Shown here piece by piece: positions 1 to 9,519 of a stretch of DNA of 64,000 bases; the stretch's first letter is position 1, and every line of letters begins with the position of its first letter. A program made the position numbers and the translations under genes. The notes below the pieces were generated by a model. That model saw only the letters and a program-made list of their open reading frames with translations. It searched no databases and was not told the origin of the DNA. The stretch is from Heliocybe sulcata (Eukaryota > Basidiomycota > Agaricomycetes > Gloeophyllales > Gloeophyllaceae): positions 588,808-652,807 of the forward strand of contig ML213515.1 of assembly GCA_004369045.1 (NCBI GenBank), written 5' to 3'.

Positions 1-679
1 AGTATCTTGACATGCAGTGCGACTATATATCAGAAATACAGAGCTGCAGCGCTCGAGCCTCCATGAGAGAATGGTAGCACGGCATGCATCCTTGTCGGAC
101 TTCTGTCTTATCCGAGCCAGAGGTGCATGTGTATCCACGTAGGATAGGGCTTCTCAAGATACCAAGAAGTCGCGAAAGAGAAGTCCAGCTCCAGCCGAGT
201 TCCTCAGGTAGACCTGATATCTCAGAGGAAAATGGCCATGGTGGTAGAGATCATGATGGTACGTAGTCCGATCGTCGCGCCGAGGGTTTGCAGGCTGTGC
301 TAGCCACGTGCATCCCTGACGAGCCACTTTCGTTTCCGCGGCCTCCTCACGACTCACGACGCCTGCCAGCTGGGTCTTCGTCCTCCTTCAACTTCATGAG
401 CTCCTTGATGCTACCCTATACTGCATGATTATTTCATGAGATCTAGGACGGTCCGCGCAGATTACTGCTATGCATCTTGTTCCATAGAGGCGACAGGGTT
501 TTCTCTGCGCCGAGTCCGCCATCATGAGTGTTAGATTCAGAAGCAAGGTGGTTCCCGAAGAACATCGCCAATCAGGCCGCTTGGCCCGCTTGGTCGGGAT
601 CATGATTGTGGAAACTTACCTACCTGCCGTCAGGTATGCCAGCAGCTCTCTCTCTCCTTCGTTCATGACCGCATAGACC
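1..679. other. Intergenic, left edge
   Basis: I see no convincing gene here. Short open frames on both strands lack family resemblance and splice-linked partners. The last part presumably holds the promoter of the membrane-protein gene that starts at 680. Confidence 0.5.
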
Positions 680-1993
680 ATGTCCTCTTCAACGCCCGAC
701 ACGGACCTCTGGCTAGAACGATCGCGTCTCAATGGCATGCTCCTTGGGGCCGTTTCTTATGGTATGTTTTCAGCTCATTTGCCTGTAAAGGTCCACTCAC
801 GATGGATTTTAGGTATCTTGTTGACCTTGACGCTGCAATGCATAAAGATCCTCTCGCAGAGGCCCAAAACAGAGCGCTGCAGAGCGTTCATCAATCGGCG
901 CTGGATACTCGGCGCATACGTCCTTGCTACCTTCGTCCTCGCGACACTCGGGTTTGCCGCGAATGCAAAATACACGCAGACAATCTGGATTGATGAACGC
1001 AATGCCCCGGGTGGACCCGCGGCGCTCATTGAGCTGGAGCTTAACGACAAGATTAATATGTTGGCTTTGGCTTGGTACGTCCTCCCCTACCCGACTGTTG
1101 AATGCGGACATGCACTGATAATTGCAGTTATTATGTTATGAGTTGGTTTATGGATGCGCTCTTGGTCAGTCTTCTTCCTGGATTTTGAGTAATGTCGTAA
1201 TCTCACGCAGGCCGGAAGCTGCATCGCTGTTGTACGATTTGGGGCTGGCGATGGTTCGTGGTTGCGATCATGAGCTTACTTTTCCTCGGCGACATAGGTA
1301 CGCCTCCCTTCCATCCTCCTCCCCAATGCCGCACCATAACTTTGATATCGATCCCATTTTTAGCCGCCTGCATTCTGGTTCTAGAACGCTCAGGCAAAGG
1401 CGCCGTCTTCTACTCCAACAACATCCAACTTGCGTACCTCTGCATCTCCGTCTCCCTGAACATCGTCTACACCTTCCTCGTCGTCGGACGTCTGCTCGCA
1501 ATGCGCAGCCAGATACGTGCTGTTCTCGGCGACGAGCACTCGAAAACGTATACATCGATTGCGGCTATGATCGTCGAGTCAGCGTCGATGTACACTGTGC
1601 TTGGGATACTGTTCATTGCTGCCTTCGCGAAGGGGAGCAATATCACTAATTTGATATTTCTCTCAATTAGTCATGTGCAGGTGCGTTGCAACCTAGTTCG
1701 ATGGTTCGTATGATAATAACGTTGTGTTGCAGGGCATCGCGCAGCTGCTTATTATCCGGCGGGTAGCCACTGGTCGCGCGTACTCCGAAGACATAACAGG
1801 CACAGCAGCGACGGGATCAATGTCCTTTGAGGTTGCTCAAGGTCGAACGACTTCCACAGACACCGGCGCGGGTGGGGACGAGGCAATACCTATTTCGTAT
1901 CTAAGTCCAGACGCCGGGGCCAAAGACCAAGGCACGATTCGGACAACGAAATCGGAGGCTTCCTCGAGCAAGCACCGTAATGACCTCCCGTAA
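680..1993 (+). CDS. Multi-pass integral membrane protein, basidiomycete type
   Basis: About six exons join into one frame: start at 680, first donor GTATGT at 762, second exon from 813 (reading YGILLTLTLQCI), later exons around 1129-1165, 1211-1299, 1363-1680 and 1734-1993. The product has roughly seven hydrophobic segments, including LGAYVLATFVLATLGFAA, a central AYLCISVSLNIVYTFLV and a last one in MYTVLGILFIAAFA, followed by the motif QGIAQLLIIRRVATGRA and a hydrophilic Ser/Thr/Gly-rich cytoplasmic tail. This layout (short N-terminus, seven helices, GIAQLLIIxRVA near the end) is common in uncharacterised basidiomycete membrane proteins. The role is unknown; a receptor- or sensor-like function is only a guess. 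Exon 4 is the least certain. Confidence 0.75.
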
Positions 1994-2196
1994 CGTCCAG
2001 AGTTGGCGGGAGACTTAGATGTACTTACGAGTGATTTTGTATATGATTTAGGCCGACATGACAGGCAGTATAATTCATAATTCATGCTTATGTTCCCATG
2101 TTACAGTGAAGTGTTTCTTGATGTCATAAAGGCATGTCTAGTCATACAATTGCAATGCTCTCTCCATCTTCCGGTGTGGTGTATTAATACAAGTGT

Positions 2197-2912
2197 TTAG
2201 TACTTCGTCAACTTGGCATGGGCAACCTTGATGTCGGCGATCTGGAGGACACCAGCGAGCACCTTGGCGGCCTCCTCGGTCCTCTCCTCGCGAACCTTCT
2301 GGTGAGCCTAAACCCCACATCAGCCATGTATCCTTTTGAGACGCGTTCAAAGGCAAGGAACCCACTTCGACTGAGGACCAGCCGACAATCATTATGAAAG
2401 AGCCGGGCTTCTCAACGACGGGGCCATACGCAGACGCGGACGCGCCGGGCAGCTCCATCTTCGATCCCTGCTCGAGGAACGCCGTGATGTCGACCTCCGA
2501 TTTGCCCTCCTTGAGAGTAACCGTGACGACCTCAGTGGCGGGCGCGTTGAGCGCCTCCAGCGGGTCCTTGTTGAACTTGACGTGCACCATCTCGAACTCG
2601 CCGGCGAGGCAGGGCTTCATGGACGCGATGAGGTCGGGGTAGGTGGGCGAGTCCATCAGAGCTTTGTGCGCATCGAGGCTCTCCCAGCGGACCCAGAGGT
2701 AGCCCTTTGTCGGGTCCTCGACCCCGGGGCCGTGCCAGGTGCTGTGAATAATGTTAGGGGGTGGCTACAGGAGAAAATGCATGAATGTACGCGATTTTGC
2801 CGTCGGTCTTGTTGAGGACGTCGACGAGGCCCTGGGCGGCCTTGTTGTCCTTCTGGTAGGCCTCGGAGGCGTCGAAGACGACAAGCTCAGTAACGTAGGA
2901 TGTCGTCGACAT
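2197..2912 (-). CDS. ABM-like dimeric alpha/beta-barrel protein
   Basis: Three exons. The start codon lies at 2912; the first exon reads MSTTSYVTELVVFDASEAY, a donor within ATCGC|GTACAT joins to ACCTGGCACGGCCCC, and the last exon ends KVAHAKLTKY. The product seems to contain two similar ferredoxin-like halves: one around YLWVRWESLDAHKALMDSP, the other around FIMIVGWSSVEAHQKVREE, as in tandem antibiotic-biosynthesis-monooxygenase or stress-responsive A/B-barrel proteins. No signal peptide, so cytosolic. Such proteins can be small cofactor-free oxygenases or ligand-binding barrels; nothing here decides the substrate. A TATA-like box lies about 55 bases upstream. Confidence 0.7.
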
Positions 2913-2964
2913 GTTGATGGAGGTGAAGGAAGATAGTGAGTCCAGTAAGGGTAGACTTGTCGAG

Positions 2965-2971
2965 CTTTATA
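2965..2971 (-). promoter_or_regulatory. TATA-like box of the ABM-like gene
   Basis: TATAAAG on the minus strand, 53-59 bases upstream of the start codon at 2912. Confidence 0.45.
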
Positions 2972-3226
2972 CCGGTGTTAGCCGCTGTCTAGTCTAAGCA
3001 GTACGGAGATGCTCGCGGATGCTCAGGAATTTCTGAACAGAGCGATGCGCCCGCATCAGGCAGGATCGGTTTGAAGGCGAAGCGGCCGCCATAATAATGG
3101 AAACTCTTATCCAGTTATCGAGAGCCTTCTTGTGGCGGGCTGACAGCAGACTTGCTGCTTCCTTCTCATCTGATGGCGGCTCCCACACCGCGTCGATCCG
3201 CTTGCTAACACTTGACCTCTGCGATC

Positions 3227-3637
3227 ATGTCGGACAACAAGCCTACATACATCTACAAGATCGTCCCGCCCTCGGCGGCGCCGCCTGACCCGTTGCCGGA
3301 CGTCCTCCCTCTCAGCGAGCTCGACGCGAAATCAGGCTTCATCCATTTCTCGACCGCCCCGCAGATCCTGAACACGCTCAGATGGTTCTTCAAGGACGAG
3401 TCCAAGGTCTACTTGCTAAGGGTGATGTACGATAATGTGGACAAGGATATTAGGTGGGAGGATCCGAAGGCGGAGGTTTGTGGGCCGAGAGGCGGGGAGG
3501 GCATGTTCCCGCATTTGTATAATGGTCCGAAGCTGGGGAAGAATGAGGTGGAGAGTGTCAAGGCTTTAGATAAGTTGGAGGGCGGGTGGGAGGAGGCGGT
3601 ACAGAAGGCGCAGCTCGAAGGATGGTTAGTGTACTGA
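3227..3637 (+). CDS. DUF952 family protein
   Basis: Intronless 136-residue protein starting MSDNKPTYIYKIV. An in-frame ATG five codons earlier (3212) is possible, but the conserved family start is YIYKI close to the N-terminus. Family landmarks are LDAKSGFIHFSTAPQI (the DUF952 core GFIHFST), followed by the Arg/Glu-containing strand VYLLRVMYDN and the FPHLYNGPKL stretch near the C-terminus. DUF952 proteins are small cytosolic proteins of unknown biochemical role. The length agrees with fungal members. Confidence 0.88.
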   Translation: MSDNKPTYIYKIVPPSAAPPDPLPDVLPLSELDAKSGFIHFSTAPQILNTLRWFFKDESKVYLLRVMYDNVDKDIRWEDPKAEVCGPRGGEGMFPHLYNGPKLGKNEVESVKALDKLEGGWEEAVQKAQLEGWLVY

Positions 3638-3985
3638 TGTGTTGTGAAGATGGCGAGGTGCGTATACAACATGACTGCAATCTTTTCATTTACAGCAAAC
3701 CGTCTGATTGTCAGGGCAGGTCTAGCGGGAAAACGGGGTGCTTTTGACAAGTGCTCATCTCATTCAGTGGCAGTTGTCCCGAGCCAGCGATGGTCGGGAG
3801 TAGTGGAGCGAACAGTTTGGCATTTCCCTGCGAGTTGGAGGAACCACCCATGTCTGATGAACTTACTGAGTATCCACATTCTCGAATATTGTTATTCATA
3901 CACTGTAACGACAGAAATGACTGCCTCAATGAAGCGCAGCTAAAGAGCGAAAACCAGCAGACCAAGTGATGACCCCAGAATGTCG

Positions 3986-5247
3986 TCAAATCCAGTTACC
4001 TTCCGGTCGGTGTAATGGCACCGGCGCCGGAATCACTACTACGAAACCAATACAGATCAACATCTGGTCATGACACTGCCTCACTAGCAAAGAGACTCAC
4101 CGTCCGATCTTCGGTCCTCGTAATCCGGTGGCGGCAAGTTCTGCAGCTCCCACAGCATCTCCTGCTGTTCCTCTCTCAGCCGCTCTACCTCCTGTTGCAA
4201 GAACTCCATCCGGTCCTGATTCCTTCGCAGGCGCTCGACCTCCATCTGCATCATCTCCATCCTGCTGCAATCCTCCCGGAGACTCCGCACCTCGCTCTGC
4301 AGCTCGTCCACTTGCGTCTGTTCCGTCTTGAGCCGCACGATCTCGTGCTGCAGCTCGTCCATCTGCCCTCTCTCCTGCCGTAATGTCTCCATCTCGCGCT
4401 TGAGGACTTTGAGCTGGGCGCGGAGTTCTGGGGTGTGAGCGCGGCTGTATGTGAGCGTCGATGCGGACCGTTTGTGGGTTGCGCTGCGGTTGACTCTGGT
4501 GGGATCTTGCTCTGAAGCTGGGGTAGGCGGTAGTGGGGGCACACTACACTGCTCGGCACGGATGGGGTTCTCACTTGCTGCAGGATCGCCTTGGGCGTTC
4601 AAGAACTCGTCTCTGCCACCGTCTGCGCGTCCCATCTCGGGGCGGGTATCTTCAGCAAGCGCGTCAGACTTGTTGTCGCCTGCATTGACGGGATCGGGCT
4701 TTTGCAGCCCAGCAGCGCCACTGTACTCCGGATCTCGCGGCGTATCATGCGACGCTCGCGGGTTCGCAACGAGCGTCATGCTCGAACCACTCGCTGAAGG
4801 AAAGCGCGGCCGTGGTAAAGAGGCACTCCTCCTATGCGCCAGGGGCGGCCGGGTCCGCTCACCTGCATCATCTTTGGTTTCTAGGACTCGACTTCTACTC
4901 CCATTTTCCCGGATGCGACTGCTCGCCCCGCTTTCCAGAGAGCGACTGCCATAATGCTTTCGCGTTCGCCTGTCTAGGCGGTAGAGAAGGACGGTGCAGG
5001 TTATGAAGAACACGCCGACTATTGCTGCGATGATGACGATCTTTGTGTCGGTTGAGCTGAGGGTTGAAGAGGATGAGGGTGTAGGTGACGGTGTGGGTGA
5101 GGGCGTAAATGACGGCATGGATGAGGGTGTAGGCGACGGTGTGGATGTGGGCGTAAATGACGGTATGTTTGAGGACGTATAGAAGGACATGGGGTATGTC
5201 ATATAAAGGGTGGTGACGGGGCCATCCGTGAATCCTACAGTGGTCAT
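3986..5247 (-). CDS. Single-pass membrane protein, Ser/Thr/Pro ectodomain, coiled-coil tail
   Basis: The main exon (4100-5247) encodes a short Ser/Thr/Pro-rich N-terminal segment made of PSPTPS-type repeats, one transmembrane helix (about residues 69-91, IVIIAAIVGVFFITCTVLL), a basic/Ser-rich linker, a long heptad coiled coil (about residues 275-370, many EVERLR/ELQ repeats) and then LPPPDYED. The open frame would stop at 4084, but a strong donor (GACG|GTGAGT) sits at about 4099 and a short last exon ending at 3986 restores a frame; this 3' exon is tentative. The PPDY sequence fits a PPxY ligand for WW-domain ubiquitin ligases. Topology resembles wall-stress sensors, but there is no WSC domain. 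No classical signal peptide is seen, so an upstream exon may be missing. Confidence 0.6.
5066..5168. repeat. Minisatellite encoding the Ser/Thr/Pro ectodomain
   Basis: A block of imperfect repeats built on GGGTGTAGGTGACGGTGTGG and GGGCGTAAATGACGGCATGG-like units. On the minus strand it encodes the alternating PSPTPS and PSFTPS sequences of the single-pass membrane protein, so copy number would change ectodomain length. Confidence 0.65.
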
Positions 5248-7440
5248 GGTACTGGGTGGGAGGTGCTGGAGGGAGGCAGGGTAGGGGATCTAGGCATGGT
5301 AGGTGCGTCCTAGGAGCAGAGTTCCTCATTTTAGGCCCTTTCCGTGGAGACGAACAGTTCTGAGCCATATCTGACAGATGTAAAATGTCGTTCTTCCCAA
5401 GGGGAGAGGCATCTATGCATACAGGCGGTCTTAGCTTCTTATAGCTCACTGCTCCCGACTCAATCATCAGCATCATAAATACCAGATGAGACGGTCAGAA
5501 GAGAACTTTCTCTGTTACGAATGTGCCGGAGTCCGAATCACGGATACGTCTATGCGCTAGGTAGTATTCCTATGCCATTGAAGACGTCCGCATTGCAAGT
5601 GGCAGGATCCGCCATCTCTGTCTCTTCTCACACAGATACTCTCGGATATTCAGCAATCTGGTTCCTTTCTATCGCCGAGATCGCCAAAGGTAAGATGCGT
5701 ATCGATCCTAAGTATCCCAGGGGTCGGAGAACAGCAGATGTGTCCGGTGAACAGAGTAGGAGACTTCTGATAGGATGGTTGCTAGGACCTTTGGATATAT
5801 CACAGCAACCAAATGTCGAAGAATCACCCGCAGAATACGAAGAACGCTCCCTTCGCCTCGCACCAGACGCCAGCCAGTCGGTGATCCCTTGTGCCTTACC
5901 GGCGGCCCACGATATCCTGTGACTGGAAGCCTCTGTCAATGTATCTGTGGAAAGGAAAAGAAGACGGAATCAGGCAAACAATGTATGTGGCAGATGTGGT
6001 GATGCATCATAGATGGAACAATCATCTGATATAGCGCTTGACAGCTCTGGGATGACCATACTAATAGCACTATGCCACCTAGATGATAGGAACGTCCAAT
6101 AGATGAGCTCGTGGCCGGGTCGTGGCCGAACGATTCGGATGAGAAGATGCGGCTCCGAATATCTATGGCCTAACAGTCCTGAAAATCAGCTGAAGTGGAA
6201 TGGAGAAATCAGCAGCAATTGAACAAGAGCTTCAGGTAAAATAACTCACAAACTGCGTGGTGCACGGGACGCACTTCGGGGCAAGTGCTGAAACCTCACA
6301 TCTCCATGACAAACTCGAAAACTAAAGAGTGAACAAGCCCGAGGACCTGATTGCGTCAGCTACGATGTAAGCATCCCTGTCTATAAGCTTAGCGGGGATG
6401 ATAGAGCTCTTCTCTGACAAGCTGTCAGTTTCAGTCGATGAAACATGGACCGACAGTCAAGGGTGTCGAACGGCCGATACCCAGGGAAGCTTGCCAGCTA
6501 AGGGGCGAGCTCACTACTGGAAGCAAATAGGTGGTTACATGAAAAAATGGACCTGTCAACTGGTCTCCCACTGTTGATGCTGTCGGTCGCAAACAATGTC
6601 AGATCGGACGAGTGTCTAAGTTTGGAGTAGAGGCATCCTACCAATCTTGTCGTCAGCTGAAGTGCGATATAGTGCTTGATTGCAACGAGGCAACTGGAGC
6701 TTGCGTGGTACTTCAGCAGCCGTGCGCCCGGCTCCGTCCTCCTCCCATTAACCATTACAGCTACTGGAGGTAGCAGCACTGCCGCACCCTGCTTGATGGC
6801 GGACAGCTCGGGTTATGTGGCACAACTGTTTAGTCTTCAAGTTGACAGACTGACACGTACGCGGTGTCCAGCCGACTGCTTGAGCGCATTTGCTAATTCG
6901 GTCTGATCACTGAGGCAAAGAATTGGTCAAGGCTGCACGCCTTGCCACTGGGACTTTTGTGGAAGTCACTGGGCGAGCATGCCACACCGCTATATATTGC
7001 CGGCAAGGCCCGGCAGAGACGCGAAGCCACTTACATATGGGGATACACATGTTGGGCGCCTCCTCCATTCCTCGGTCGGCGACTGCTCTGACAAAGATGC
7101 ATATTCTCGCTTACTCGTGCTATTCTTAATAGGATGCTGACCAGGTCGTCCAATCAAAGGGATTGAGCGTCGTTCACGTTGCTCTACGGAGAATCATTCT
7201 GGTCAGTAACCGCTTGCGTGCAGCACTTGTTTTGAGCTTGCGGCTACCTTCCGTCAATGCGATATCGCCGGAGAAGATCTATGCCCATAGGCTTTGCATC
7301 TGGCGCTTCATTGGAGTCCCGAACTTTTAACCAAGCGACGACGCTTAACCTCGCGGACTTATAAGATCCAGTTCGCACTCATTAATCTTGAAGATCCCAC
7401 AGCGCTCACCCCATTTGCTCCCTCTGCGCTGCCCACCGAG
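5248..7440. other. Long intergenic stretch
   Basis: About 2.2 kb without a gene I can support. Frames of up to 133 codons (for example 5521-5922 plus) show no family motif and no splice-linked continuation. It must contain the promoters of the flanking genes; a hidden micro-exon gene like the next one cannot be excluded by eye. Confidence 0.45.
7360..7366 (+). promoter_or_regulatory. TATA-like box of the DUF6534 gene
   Basis: TATAAGA, 75-81 bases upstream of the ATG at 7441. Confidence 0.4.
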
Positions 7441-9243
7441 ATGGCCACCCTCGGGCCTGCATTGATCGGGGCGACGATCTCGAGTATGTATGTAGCCAAG
7501 ATCCGACTAGGGCCATGTGATAAGTCGTTGACGCGGTATGGAAGGTTGTATGGGGTGACAACAGCTCAGGTCGTCAAGTATTACACGACCTACGATGATG
7601 GACTGGCAATGAGATGCTTCGTGAGTGACTAAAGTCGAGACTATATAGAGAATATACACTTAGTTTCCAGTAGATAGGTTGTATATGGGCGGTGCGCATT
7701 CTTCAACCCGCCCTGACCAACTGTTTAACCCGATTCCGTCCGCAGATGGACACCTTACAACAGTGCCTTGTCACCCACGTACTCTGGTGGTACCTAGTGG
7801 CCAGATGCTACGGGAATGCGGTGGCATGCGTGGAAGTGGTCTGGTATGATTCGACGATTGAGGTCTTCGCAATGTTAATCTAATCAAACCGTGTTGACAG
7901 GAGCTTATTTGTATGCGAATCTCTCGCATTTTATTCTTCAGTTTTTTCTTGACAATTGTATCCATTTAAAGGCTACAGGTATACCAACGGTGCGTGCCTA
8001 GGCCGACTTGCAGCGGTCGAGAATTTACGTGATGACACCACTTGCAGGAAGTATCCTCATTCATAGTCGAATGGTTCGTAGCCCTCGCAATATATAGTTA
8101 CGACTGACTGACACGTAACTTACAAGCTTCTTCATTTGGCGAATATGGAAGTGTACGGCTATCCGCCTTATGCGCTAATGACATGCTGATGAGATTATTT
8201 CAGTTCAAGGAAGGAAATCCGTTTTCCTACTGGTGAGCATCATCAATCCCGCGATATTCTTGTGGTCCCTAAAGTCCCGCAGGTCATACCAGCAATATTG
8301 GGGCCGTGTAAGTTATGGGTAGATCTGGATCCCTTGTGCTCTGCTGACTTTACCCGTCAATATTGTCAGTACTTTCCCTGAGTAAGCGCTTTGCCCTTCT
8401 TTTCTAATCCACTTTTAACACCGGATATCGCAGTATATCTCATAGACTGGTACGCACGTGCGGCATCTGACGTGGATCACTATTGATGGAGACGGGGCAG
8501 CATACAAGGCGGCGGATTCTTCGCCTTCCGTACGAAGTATGATGTCGCAGAGGCGAGTATCCTTGGATCGCCTACATGCTTCGTGGGCTGACAATAGTAC
8601 AGACTCTGACGTGCCTGAGCGCAAGCTTTTACATATTCACAGACGTCGCGATCACTGCGACGATGTCCTATTGCCTCTACAAATCACAGGAAGGGGGTCT
8701 AGCTGTATCGAAGTAAGCGCATTGCAAGATACGTCGGTATGAGGCTGAAGTCGCCGACCTCTGCGCAGGTGGCTGACAGGCGTTGTCCTGAAGTACACAG
8801 TAACCACAGGCTTGTTATCATGGTAATGTCATCTTCTTTCCGGAGATTACAACGATCTAAGCTTGTATTTTCCAGTATTATACAGGTTATATATTTGATT
8901 ACAGTGCGTGTCCAGGATTCCAGACGTACTTCCAGTGATTGATGGCGCAATTCTAGGTTGTAGCGAGCTGGGCAACGGGTTCTGGGAAGGATATATATAT
9001 TGGTATATACTTCGTGACAGCGAAGGGTGAGTGCCTCACTATCTCTTTAGCCTTGCGACCTCTCGCTGATGCAATGGTAGTGTATATTAATTGCATGCTG
9101 GCGTCGTGAGTCTGCTTACCTAGCTCTGCACATGGCGTATACGTTGGAAACTAACGATCTACTCCCAACTCAGATTAAACAGTCGCCAGTCTCTGCGAGC
9201 ACGTTTAGACCGGGAATTTGTGCGAGAAGTGAATACAATATGA
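7441..9243 (+). CDS. DUF6534 multi-pass membrane protein, 19 exons
   Basis: Reconstructed by hand from splice signals. Exons: 7441-7487, 7545-7620, 7674-7691, 7746-7843, 7901-7910, 7972-7989, 8048-8073, 8127-8152, 8204-8232, 8283-8307, 8370-8381, 8434-8449, 8501-8529, 8598-8712, 8769-8822, 8876-8903, 8957-9026, 9081-9105 and 9174-9243. They sum to 792 bases, an exact multiple of three, giving 263 residues with one terminal stop. The spliced protein shows the family pattern: N-terminal MATLGPALIGATISSMLYGV, then WAMDTLQQCLVTHVLWWYLV, FFIWRIWKF, SFYIFTDVAITATMSYCLYK, KYTVTTGLLS and a C-terminal VYINCMLASLNSRQSLRAR. Seven membrane segments are expected. DUF6534 proteins are abundant in mushrooms and have no known function. 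The least certain junction is the one at 8529/8598. Confidence 0.82.
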
Positions 9244-9519
9244 AGGAACATAGACAGGTTGCCATTGTGCTGGTCGGTGGATGTACTCTAATCGTAATCT
9301 ACGGTTTTATAGTTGGGTAAATACATGCGCAGTAATGTTGTCAACTGCAATGTGGCCACTATGTGACGTTACTACGATGTGACTTGACGCGTCCAATTCG
9401 ACACGGCGCGCGTCTCGCATGCCCTGTTAAGTCACCTGGTGTCGATCCAGTCTGTGCAGCATATCCACTCGCGGAGACGATCCTTGGACTTACTATTCGA
9501 CAACGATTCTTGTTTCGCG

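Noticed and set aside
4084-4110. Stop codon at 4084 as the true end of the single-pass membrane protein
   Set aside because: A strong GTGAGT donor precedes it and a downstream exon is available; kept as an alternative rather than the main model.
5521-5922. Plus-strand frame of 133 codons
   Set aside because: No family resemblance, no TATA box or clear splice context.
8500-8600. Frameshift in the first DUF6534 gene
   Set aside because: A first reading seemed to break here, but an intron from 8530 to 8597 restores the frame and the total length is a multiple of three.
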